In this document: positions 36,351 through 46,000 of the stretch, piece by piece
Numbering within the stretch: the first letter of the stretch is position 1
Layout: each line of letters opens with the position of its first letter
Assembly: GCF_041146395.1 (NCBI RefSeq)
Contig: NC_090986.1
Coordinates: 47,714,001 to 47,778,000, forward strand
Direction: 5' to 3'
DNA from: Eulemur rufifrons
Lineage: Eukaryota; Chordata; Mammalia; Primates; Lemuridae
Length of the DNA: 64,000 nucleotides
Position numbers and translations under genes: made by a program
The notes under the pieces: generated by a model
What the model was told of the DNA's origin: nothing
Databases searched by the model: none
Seen by the model: the letters and a program-made list of their open reading frames with translations, nothing else

Positions 36351-37494
36351 ACATGGCATTTGATAGATTTCTGGGTTACATAAAAAACTGGCTAATGTCC
36401 ATCAAGGCCATAAATCATAATATTTGGTAGACAGAAATTATCAAAATTCTACAAAGTTAGCTACTGCCTCTAGAAGGTTGAAAATCACTCAGTAAAATAA
36501 CCCCAGCTTTGCACTGAAAAAATACACACTAATCTCCTTTACCTATGTACAAGTTTTGAATAGTTTTGTTCCGACAGTTTTCCCTTTTATGGTCACCATC
36601 TCCAAAGATTATTCTTGATCACAAAAAAAGCTGTTCTTATTAGATTTGGCCTGATTATTTGCATAGATGAAGCAAGAATGTTAACCAAACTCAATATGCC
36701 TTCTTGAGTCTGTTCTGCAAATCAGACTCAACAGCTTTGACAACTAATAATGCCAAGTAATTAACTTCTGTGTGTAAAGTTTCAAAAGAAATCAACCATA
36801 GATTGACTCTCCAAACTCTATCCTATAAATATAGACAACTGTTATGTACTCATAATAATTAAAAATAAAAAACTTAAAAAACCTCTATGACTTACTCGAA
36901 GATTTCTGAGGTTGGGGAGCCAAGTCTACGACATAGTTTCTTTGAGATTTCAACTGTTACATATTTGGACAAATTTCTCTTGAATGGAGATTCTCCAAGT
37001 TTTTTTTAAAGTCTCCAGTTTACTAGATACTGAATTTCTTACATTCTGTGAAGCTAAGACTTTGTAATCCAGGTAACAAGTCAATTTTCTTGGGAGAATA
37101 TTACCGAATTTGTCTCCAAATATAAAGCTAATCTTTATTCTCTAAGATGAACTTGCCAAACCTGATTCAATTAGATGTTTCATAAATTCAATTATGGCCT
37201 TGGTTGAACTATTGATTTGTCCAATTATATTCTGGTAGGACAGAGGAAAGAGTTGTATTGCATCTATGCAAATAAGTGTGTACCATTATAAGTAAAAAAG
37301 ACTCAGCAATATTATTTGTTTTTGATTTTTGAGGGAACATTGAGAATTAAATATTAATTTAGAATGATTTATTTCAGCTTAAAAAAGAATAATCCACTCT
37401 ATTGTGTGTTAGAGTTTGCTTGTAAAGAAAAAGAGCTTCTTTATATATGTGATTAAAATAAAACATTAAAAATAATGAAAACAATATTCTAAAA
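36351..37494. other. Sequence without recognised features
   Basis: No gene or assignable repeat. Confidence 0.45.
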
Positions 37495-38885
37495 CTTTTT
37501 TTTTTTCCAAGATGGAAAAGCAGGGACTGAATTTACACTCCCATGTTAAACAATTAAGAGTTCAGACAAAAATTTTCCCAAAATTGTTTTTAGATTGTAA
37601 ATAACTGGCAGCTAAGGACATTGATCCCTGGTGCAAGGCAAAACAAATAAGGTGAGCCCTATGGTTGTTTCAGCTTCCTGCCTTCCACAAATGAGTTTCC
37701 AGACTGTAGCTCAGCAAGAGAGAAAGAAGGTTGAGCCCAGTGGTCTTCCTGAGTTCAAGAGGAGGAGCTGGGAGTTCAAACAGATGAAGGCAGCCAATTT
37801 CATAAGACAAAGTACTGAAGAGAAGGGAGCTACGCAAAGTGAAGCTCCAAAGATATGCAGAGGCCGTCTCTCAAGTCTTCAGCTGAGTGATGATCAGCCT
37901 CTGAGGATGAGGACAGGGAAAAATATACAGAAAAGGGCAACCAAAACAATTTCTAGGGCTCATACAGCAGTAGGAGTGGCTATTTTCCCAGTGGCTGTAT
38001 TGTTAACCTTATAATGTATAGCACTTTGGGAAGAGTAGTCAGTAGTGGAACAAATTAGCCCTAATTTAAAGTCTGCTCTGGTCTCACCTTGAAATCTTAA
38101 AAGCTACCCTTGAAAGTATGAAATTATTTCCAAGAAACATAATTGCATCTAAGATCAAAGCTTAACCTCACTTAAAGGAATACAGCAACAACAAATCAGT
38201 ACCCAAGAACAGAAAGTTCAGAATGACCAGCATCTAATGCCCAGGTATGAAAAGAAGTGGAAAAATATCACCCATGATGAAGAAAAAATTAGTCAAAAGA
38301 TATAGACTTAGGGCCGGGCGCGGTGGCTCACGCCTGTAATCCTAGCACTCTGGGAGGCCGAGGTGGGCGGATCGTTTGAGCTCAGGAGTTCGAGACCAGC
38401 CTGAGCAAGAGCGAGACCCCACCTCTACTAAAAATAGAAAGAAATTATATGGACAGCTAAAAATATATATAGAAAAAATTAGCCGGGCATGGTGGCACAT
38501 GCCTGTAGTCCCAGCTACTCGGGAGGCTGAGACAGGAGGATCGCTTGAGCTCAGGAGTTTGAGGTTGCTGTGAGCTAGGCTGACGCCACGGCACTCACTC
38601 TAGCCTGGGCAACAGAGTGAGACTCTGTCTCACAAAAAAAAAAAAAAAAAAAAAAAAAGATATAGACTTAGATCTGATACTTCGGACGGAATTAGTAGCC
38701 AAGGGTATTGATTAGCTATGACCTGTATACTTCATATGTTCAATAAATTAGCAGAAAACATGAGCATGTTAAGAAAGATATAAAGCATATAAAAACACCC
38801 AAATTGAACATATGGAGATTGAAAATACAATGTATGAAATGAAATACATACTGGATGGAATTAACAGTAGAAATAAAAATTAGTG
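37495..38885 (+). mobile_element. Old L1 (L1M type) 5' UTR/ORF1 region, interrupted by an Alu
   Basis: The left end carries a T run and then CCAAGATGG, the usual L1 5' start. Downstream blocks AAAGCTACCCTTGAAAGTATG, GCATCTAAGATCAAAGC, GAATACAGCAACAACAAATC, and after the Alu GGAATTAGTAGCCAAGGGTA, AACATGAGCATGTTAAGAAAG and CTGGATGGAATTAACAGTAG follow a common L1M 5' region up to the start of ORF1. The copy stops at about 38885 and lacks ORF2 and a 3' end. The 127-codon open frame at 37631-38014 lies in the 5' UTR and is not a gene. The Alu at 38311-38654 is inserted within it. Confidence 0.8.
38311..38654 (+). mobile_element. Full-length strepsirrhine-type Alu SINE
   Basis: Begins GGCCGGGCGCGGTGGCTCAC and includes the left-arm pol III A box (GTGGCTCACGCC) and B box (GAGTTCGAGACC). 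The left arm has GAGCAAGAGCGAGACC. A long AT-rich linker separates the arms, and the right arm ends in GTTGCTGTGAGCTAGGCTG and a terminal CAGAGTGAGACTCTGTCTC, then a long A tail. A perfect 16-bp target-site duplication, AAAAGATATAGACTTA, lies at 38295-38310 and 38655-38670. Low divergence and the perfect duplication make it one of the youngest insertions here. The AT-rich linker and the GAGCTAGGCTGACGCCACGG tail are what I associate with lemur Alus. Confidence 0.97.
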
Positions 38886-38939
38886 TTGCAGGTAGATTTT
38901 AAAATTATTACATTGTAATTTAATTTATTTAATTAATCC

Positions 38940-39405
38940 CCATCTCCCAGCATTCACAACCTCATGCAAAGCCTTCTTTTTAAGAAGCTTGCTTTTTAAG
39001 ATGAGATACAGCAATGGTGGCAGGCTATCATTTATGTGTTAGAGGATTATGCTATACTTCATGCTAGAAGATTCTCTGTTGTCTTCTCAGCTTGCATGCT
39101 TTGATAAGTCATGGTACAGAGACCTGCATGGCAAGAAACTGAGTATGGTCTCTGCTGAACAGCTAGCTGGAAGCAGAGGCCTGCAACCAAATAACCCTCT
39201 AGGAATTTAATTCCATCAACAAATATGTGAGATTGAAAATGGATCCTTCTCGGATTGAGCCTTCAGCCTCAACCATTGCTCTTGCCAACATCTTTTCATT
39301 GTAGCCTTGTGAGAGACCCTGAAGCAAAAGACCCAACCCACCATGCCCAAGACTCCCAATATTTGTTGCCTTAATAAGTAATGAGTAAATAGATCAAAAT
39401 TGTTC
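38940..39405 (+). mobile_element. MLT1-type MaLR LTR (3' two-thirds)
   Basis: GACCTGCATGGCAAGAAAC, a GAACAGCTAGCTGGAAGC block, TGAAAATGGATCCTTCTCGG, ATTGAGCCTTCAGCC, CTTGCCAACATCTTTTCATT, AGCCTTGTGAGAGACCCTG and a CAAAAGACCCAACCC block follow MLT1 order in + orientation. The 5' part is weaker. No internal region is attached. Confidence 0.75.
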
Positions 39406-40955
39406 ACATATCAATCCCGAGATGGTCTATACTTCAATTTTTGATAGCAAAAGTATTATTTTATTTTTCCTTTGTCTACATTTTCATACTATATAACCTA
39501 CCTAAACCAAATACCTTACTCCTTGAACTAGAAACTCCTGATCCTATAATGACGGTATTTCTCTCCTTTTTTTTTTTTTTTTTTTCTGTTACCTGTTGTC
39601 TGCTCACAGTTAACGCTTCCTATACAATGCCTTTCATGTTCGTGGTCTTTATTCTGATGATTTCAAAATTTATATCCCTATTTTAAATATGACCTGTGAG
39701 TTACACACTGCCATATTCAACTGTTTCATGATAATTCCACTTGGCTATCTAAAAGTAAATGCAAGTGTTTTAGTTTAATTTCAGTTATGTCATATGTGTT
39801 CCAACTATTTTTCTAGTTTAATCTACCAGTATTCTCGGGTACAAATCACAAAGTCAAAGAAGTTGAAACTACAGGGCATTTCCGAAGCATTACACCCATG
39901 AGCCATGTCTTAATGACTCTATAACTTTCAGGAATTCTGACTCCAGTAACAATCAAATTTAAATTCCTTCATTATCTGACATAATAAAATCCATATATTC
40001 TAAAGTTTTAGAGATTAGCCTTTTACATTTAAATCATAATTTATCTTAAAATGATTTCTATATACAAAATGAGGTAGAGTTCTCTTTTATTTATGAAAAG
40101 ATAACAATTAAGTCTCAAACTGTGAAACGTCAGAGAGTCAGAGATATTACTCTACTTGTAAGCTTATTACCTTTGGAAATTAAGCAAATGTATCCAAGGG
40201 AGATGAGCCTTTAAAACTCTTCTGAGGAATTCATTATCTTTAATTTCCAAGGCATGCTTGCTATTTAATAATAAATCCCGGACTATGCAAAAATGTGAAA
40301 ATATTCATTGTGCATTGTTTTCTAAAAATAATTTTTCTCAGTATCATTTAGTGAATAGTTACCCTCTCCTTAATGATCTACAAAGCAACTTGGCTGTATA
40401 ATATATTTTCATATAATCATTGTTGATTTTCTATTTTCATGTTAATATTTTAATTTTATATTCACATTAATACTATGGCATTTTATAATATTTTTGACAA
40501 ATGTTGTTTGATAGGGAGAGTTATCCTGCTTATTTTTCTTTAGAATTCTTTTGATTATTTTTGACTATTTTCACTTCCAAAAAAAGGTTAGGGTCTGTTG
40601 GTCAAGTACCATAAATAAAATATTTTGGAATTTTGTTGAAATTGAGTTAAATTTATGAATCAAAATTAGGAGAATTGATGCCTTATAATGATCAGTAATT
40701 TTATTTATAAGCAGCATGTATATTTCTACTTTTTCAGGTTTTCTGTAATGTTAAATTATTCAATCATAGATAAATTAATTGATAAATTGGACATACATCC
40801 CAACTTTCTATCAACAGTCGAGAGTATAAAATTTTTTGAGTTTTAATCAATGAAATTCTATATGATAGTGAAAAAGAATAAACTATATACTACCAGCATA
40901 GATTAACCACTAAAAAATATATTGAAAAATAAAAAGAAGTTTCTGAGAAAATATA
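39406..40955. other. AT-rich sequence, mostly unassigned
   Basis: A T run lies at 39569-39585. No gene. Confidence 0.45.
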
Positions 40956-40959
40956 TGTA

Positions 40960-41066
40960 TAAAATTTTAACATAAGTATGTTCCCTGCTATATTTGGGAC
41001 AAATTTGGTAAATCTGACAATTCTGATGATTCGAGGTTAATTGTTGACATGGTATCTTCTTGACAT
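40960..41066. repeat. Unassigned dispersed repeat, copy A
   Basis: GCTATATTTGGGACAAATTTG, GTAAATCTGACAATTC and TTAATTGTTGACATGGTATC recur at 45925-45995 in the same orientation. It resembles part of a palindromic MITE-like repeat whose copies contain 'catatttgggac' and 'taaatctggcaa' words. Confidence 0.5.
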
Positions 41067-41310
41067 TTGCATATGTATACCACTATATGTATAAAAATCA
41101 TTTATACGAAATATAAAATTAGATAGAACTAGGCACTATAATTTTAGAGATATATACAGATGGAGCGAACCTATAAAGAAAAGAAATGATAATATGTAGT
41201 ACTAAACTTAGCAGTAAGTTTTCTTTGGGATAAAGTGTAGTGAAACAGGAAGAAAATTTGATGAGGGGAATAAACACTTTTAAAATATATAATTATAAGG
41301 AGAGGGGTAT

Positions 41311-41351
41311 ACACAAACACACACACAAGCTCACACCCACACACACACACA
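41311..41351 (+). repeat. Imperfect (CA)n microsatellite
   Basis: ACACAAACACACACACAAGC followed by CACACCCACACACACACACA, directly left of the Tigger1 insertion. Confidence 0.95.
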
Positions 41352-41587
41352 TAATATAATTATATATAGGCATACTTCGGAGATGTTGCAGGTTCAGTTC
41401 CAGGCCACAACAATAAACTGAATATTGAAGTAAAGTGAGTCACACAAATTATCTGGTTTCCCAGTGCATAGAAAAGTTATATTTACACTATACTCTAGTC
41501 TATTAAGTGTGCAATAGCATTATATTTAAAAATCAATGTACATGCCTTAATTTAAAAAATATATTATTGCTAAAAAAATGCTTAAAA

Positions 41588-43557
41588 TCATCTGAGCCTC
41601 TGATGAGTCATAATCTTTTTTGCTGGTAGGGAGTCTTGTCTTGATGCTGATGGCCGCTTACTGATCACAGTGGTGGTTGCTGAAGGTTGGGGTGGCTGTG
41701 ACAGTTTCTTAAAGTAAGACAACAATGAAGTTTGCCCCATTGATTGACTCTTCCTTTCAAGAAAGATTTTTCTGTAGCATGTGAAGCTATTTGGTAGCAT
41801 TTTAGCCACAGTAGAACTTTCAAAATGCGAGTCTGAGAAGAGCCTGCATGAGAGTGAGACCCCATCTCTGCAAAAAAATAGAAAAATAGGCCAGTGTTTT
41901 GGCATGAGCCTGCAGTCCCAGCTACTCAGGAGGTGGAGGCAGGAGGATTGCTTGAGCCTGGGAGTTTGACATTGCAGTGAGTTATGATGACACTACTGCA
42001 CTCTAATTGGGTTACAGAGCAACGTTCTGTTTAAAAAAAAAAAAAAAATGGAATCAATCCTCTCAAACCCTGCCACTCACTGTTTTATCAACTAAGTTTA
42101 TGTAATATTCTAAACCCTCTGTTGTCATTTCAACAATGTTCAAAGCAAATTCACCAAGAGTAGATTCCATCTCAACAAAGGATTTTCTTTTGCTCATCCA
42201 TAAGAAGAAACTCCTAGTTTTATTATGAGATTGCAGCAATTCAGTCACATCTTCAGTCTCCACTTCTAGTTCTCTTGCTATTTCCACCACATTTGCAGTT
42301 TCTTTTTCCATTTAAGTCTTGAACTCCCAAAGTCATCCATAAGAGTTGAAATCAACTTCTTCCAAACTCATGTTCATGTTGATATTTTGACCTCTTCTCA
42401 TGAATCATGAATGTTTTTAATGACATCTAAAATAACAAATTCTTACCAAAAGGTTTTCAATTTTTTGCCCAGATCAAATAGTGTAATCACTATCTATGGA
42501 AGATCTAGCCTTGTAATATATATTTCTTAAGTCATAATACTTGAAAGTCCAAATTATGTCATCAATCCTGGGCTGTAGAATGGATGTTGTATTAGCAGGC
42601 ATGAAAACATTAGTTTCTTTGTATATATCTCCATCAGAACTCTCGAGTGACTAGGTACGTTGCTAATGAGCAATAATATTTTGAAAGGAATCTCTTTTTT
42701 TGAGCAGTACATCTCAGCAGTGGGCTTAAAATAGTCAGTATACCATACTGTAAACAAATGTGCTATGATCCAGGCTTTGTCAATCCACTGATACTGCACA
42801 GGCAGAGTAGATTTAACAAAATTTTTGAGAGCCCTAGGATTTTCAGCATGGTAAATCAACAATGGATTCAGCTTAAAGTCACCAGCTATCTTATCCCCTA
42901 ACAAGAGAGTTCATTGGTTCTTTGAAGCTTTGATGCCAGGCAGTGACTTTTCCTCTCTACCTATAAATGTCCTAGATTCCATCTTCTTCCAATAAAGCTG
43001 TTTCATCTACATTGAACATGGGTAGCCACCTTCATCAGTGATCTTGGCTAGATTTTCAGGATAACTTGCTGCAGCTTCTACATCAGCACTTGCTGCTTCA
43101 CTTTGTACGTTTATCTTATGGGCATGGCTTTACTTAAACCTCATGAACCATCCTCGAGTAGTTTTAAACTTTTCTTCTGCAGCTTCCTCAATTCTCTCAG
43201 CCCTCATAGAATTGAAGTGCGTTAGGTCTTGCTCTGGATGAAGCTTTAGCTTAAAAGAATGTTGTATCTGGTTTGTTCTTCTATCCAGACCACTGAAACT
43301 TTCTCCATCTCAGCAATAGAGCTATTTTGTTTTCTTATTATTTCTATATTCATTGGAGTAGCACTTTTAATTTCCTTCAAGAACTTTTCCTTTGCATTAA
43401 CAACTTGGCTAAGTGTTTGGTGCGAGAGGCGAGGCCTGAATTTCAACCTAACTCAGCCTTAGATATTCCTTCCTCACTAAGCTTAATCATTTCTAGCTTT
43501 TGTCTTTAAAGTGAGAGATGTGAAACTCTTCCTTTAATTTGAACAGTTACCAGCCAT
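41588..43557 (-). pseudogene. Tigger1 transposase remnant (pogo-like DDE type), broken
   Basis: In the intact family this region encodes one transposase with an N-terminal CENP-B-like helix-turn-helix DNA-binding part and a DDE catalytic core, which cuts and pastes the element at TA sites. Here the start lies near 43557 on the - strand and the family stop is at 41588-41590. Between them the frame survives only as separate open pieces: about 66 codons (43246-43446, N-terminal side), 116 codons (42554-42904, catalytic-core side), 82 codons (42063-42311), and a C-terminal piece (41588-41905) that crosses the nested Alu. Stops and frameshifts separate them, and the Alu at 41834-42045 splits the C-terminal part. 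It cannot make a functional protein. Identification rests on the flanking Tigger1 ends and the collinear order. Confidence 0.85.
41834..42045 (+). mobile_element. 5'-truncated old Alu nested in Tigger1
   Basis: Begins inside the left arm (AGCCTGCATGAGAGTGAGAC), then CCCAGCTACTCAGGAGG, GATTGCTTGAGCCTGGGAG, a GTGAGTTATGATGACAC block, and a 16-A tail. The right-arm wording is AluJ-like. Flanking AAAATGCGAGTC (41822-41833) and AAAATGGAATCA (42046-42057) are a diverged target-site duplication of Tigger1 sequence. Confidence 0.9.
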
Positions 43558-43979
43558 TGTAGAGTATTAACTAGCCTGATTTTAATATTGTTCTGTCCCA
43601 GGGAATAGGGAGGTTCAAGGAGAGGGAGAGAAATGGGGGCACACAGCTGGTCAGTGGAGCAGTCAGAACATGCAAAACATTTATTAAGTTTGCCATCTTA
43701 CATGGGTGCAGTTCATGGTGCCCCAAAACCATTATTATAATAACATCAAAGATAATTGATCACAAATCACCGTAACAGATATAATAATAATAATAAATTT
43801 TGAAATATTGTGAGAATTTTTAAAATGTGACACAGAGACATGAAGTGAACACATACTGTTGGAAAAATGGTACCAATAGACTTGCTGGATGTAGGGTTGT
43901 CACGGACCTTTGATATGTAAAATACCAATATTTGTGAAGCACAATAAAGTCAAGAACCATAACATGAGATATGCCTGTA

Positions 43980-44189
43980 CTCTTTCGAAACTATAATATG
44001 TTTCTTCTTCAATTAAAAATTTAAATTTTGCTTACATAAGTCATCAGGTATTGTTTTCCTGGAGACAGAAACTAGATCATTTTTGACATAAGAAAAAGGC
44101 CCAATTTGAATTAAATTTTCTAAGCTGATATTATTGAAAGTCAGAGAATTTGACTCCACTGGCTTCCTTGGAGACAGCATCATATATCA
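43980..44189. other. Sequence without recognised features
   Basis: Short unassigned interval between Tigger1 and the next LTR-like repeat. Confidence 0.4.
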
Positions 44190-44835
44190 AATGAAGGGGC
44201 CAAGAGGACCCTTGGCTCTCCAAAGGTTTGCTGAAAAATCATCGACAAGATTCAGATTAATTGGAGAAAAAACATACATTATTTAATGTGTATGCACAAG
44301 AGCCTTCACAATGAAGGCCCAAAGATATAGGGGGAATTGTCCATTTTTATGCTTATATTCAACAAAGTATGGAAAACAGTGCAGAAATATGATTGGGCAC
44401 AACATGTATGATCTAATGCTAATAGATTGAGTGGAGAAACCCATTAGGGTCTATGCAAATTCTTCTTGTCCTCTCAGAGTATGCATTCTCTCCTTCAAGG
44501 TATGGGACAGGATCCTCTCTGGAATGCGGGTCTTGTAACCTATAGTGAAACAAGGTAGATCAGATAATTTCTTTATGGACAGTTTTTACACAGATAGGGC
44601 AGAAGAAATGTTAGAGTAATATTTTTAGATTTTATGGCTGCTTTTCAAGAAAGGGAGGCTCTGGTTTCTATGACTAGTCTTGGGGAAGAGGGGTTCTAGT
44701 TTCTTTGGCTAGCCTTGGGGGATAATTAGACTTAGAGACAAGAGAGCAGGAGAAGTTCAGAGAAAAACTTTTCCTTCTGAGGCTTTCATTTTGGGGTATT
44801 ATTTTCTGAGTTCCAACAAAAGAATTCCAGCTTTA
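44190..44835 (-). mobile_element. Antisense ERV LTR-like repeat
   Basis: On the + strand: GCTGAAAAATCATCGACAAG, AGATATAGGGGGAATTGTCC, TTTTATGCTTATATTCAAC, CTGGTTTCTATGACTAGTC, TTTCTTTGGCTAGCCTTGG. The order resembles a primate ERV LTR in reverse orientation. No coding region is attached. Subfamily not assigned. Confidence 0.55.
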
Positions 44836-45119
44836 GCCATAGAACAGTCCTCAGGTCAAATTAGTGATATTCGAATAGATTAAGAGAACTTTAATGGAGT
44901 TTGAGAACAAAGTCATCAAGCCTCTTTTAAGTTGATCATTAACTTTCCATTGAGCAATTTTGTATTCATGAATTCTATTTTTCATTCAACATAATAAATA
45001 TAATGGTAAATAAAGTACCAGCAAATTAGTGGTTTTGTACTATGATAAACATCCAGTTAAGGTCAATCTCACCTCTACACCCACTATATTCAAAGTCTGA
45101 AATCAAAACTAAAATATGA
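44836..45119. other. Sequence without recognised features
   Basis: AT-rich spacer between two antisense LTR-like repeats. Confidence 0.4.
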
Positions 45120-45745
45120 ATTTAGGGTTTCAAGTAGGGTTGTGTCGAGGAAATAAAATAAAAAACAGAATCTTCTCCCAACCCAGACAAACTTCTCCAC
45201 AATGATAGTAGAGAAAGAAAGCAGTTTTAATTACTTGATAATTATTAAACGAGAATGTGATAGGCAATGCAGGCCCTCTGCTAAGAGAGTGCAAAGACAG
45301 AAAGAAATCTCACCCTTTTATATAAATAAGCAAAAAACATTTGCATATATTGTTTCAAGATAAGTAATAACTGACCTCAAATAAGAGGAGTTGACAATAG
45401 CATTTGTAACATATAGTTTATCCTAAATTCACCCACTAATGGGGTGACCATCTGTATAATTCATTGGCTTTTCCCAGAGGAAAAACGAATCTCTATATCT
45501 TTGATAAAACAAATCTATCATATCTTTATAATAAGAGGTCATTTTGCAACTTGGAGCAAGATGTCCACTAACGTTAGGGTCTTTCCCTTCCACAGAAACT
45601 GGAACGTAAGGGTGCTATTTCTATTGATGTGTACATTTTAGAAAGGTGGCTTCCAAGTTTTTAAGGAAGACATTCCTGGGTCATAAAAGAGATAAGAGGC
45701 TCACAAAAGACCTATCTGGTCTTCAAAAGTGTTTATGTACCTTTT
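45120..45745 (-). mobile_element. Antisense ERV LTR-like repeat
   Basis: On the + strand: CAGACAAACTTCTCCACAATG, AGAAAGAAAGCAGTTTTAAT, AAGAAATCTCACCCTTTTAT, AATAAGAGGAGTTGACAATAG, ACTAATGGGGTGACCATCTG, TAAGGGTGCTATTTCTATTG and AAGGTGGCTTCCAAGTTTTT. The block order matches a known primate LTR type in reverse orientation. The TTTTATATAA word near 45319 may be the antisense promoter TATA region. It is probably a different LTR family from the one at 44190. Confidence 0.6.
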
Positions 45746-45834
45746 TTAAAAGGTGAGAAAACTTACAAGTTTTCTAAATACTCTAAAAAAAGAAATCTCT
45801 TCCCTTATTTTCATAAAGATAATTAAGCCACTTA

Positions 45835-46000
45835 TTTTTTTATTTGTATTTGTACTTACACTTGTCAGATAAAATATAGAATGCCTATATAAATTTGAAT
45901 TTCAGATAATTATTTTTGCTATATCTTTTGCCATATTTGAGGCAAATTTGGTAAATCTAGCAATGTTGGTTTCAGATTAATTATTGACATGATACAGAGG
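45835..46000. repeat. Unassigned dispersed repeat, copy B
   Basis: TACACTTGTCAGATAAAATA, GAATTTCAGATAATTATTTTTG, GGCAAATTTGGTAAATCTAG and ATTAATTATTGACATGATAC. The last 70 bases or so match copy A at 40990-41066. The left part resembles a palindromic MITE-like repeat. Confidence 0.5.

Larger units (their letters stand above)
41367..43977 (-). mobile_element. Near full-length Tigger1 DNA transposon (pogo/Tc1-mariner)
   Basis: The left end TAGGCATACTTCGGAGATG and right end GAGATATGCCTG are the two Tigger1 terminal inverted repeats, each flanked by the TA target dinucleotide (41365-41366 and 43978-43979). Subtracting the nested Alu (about 212 bp) leaves roughly 2.4 kb, the size of the complete family member. 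The element encodes transposase on the - strand. It has not been 5'- or 3'-truncated, but its coding region is disrupted by substitutions, indels and the Alu. An (ATA)n run at 43778-43795 is part of the family sequence. Confidence 0.95.

Noticed and set aside
37631..38014. 127-codon open frame, the longest in the window
   Set aside because: It lies entirely in the 5' UTR region of an old L1 copy, has no recognisable domain, and no promoter or splice context.
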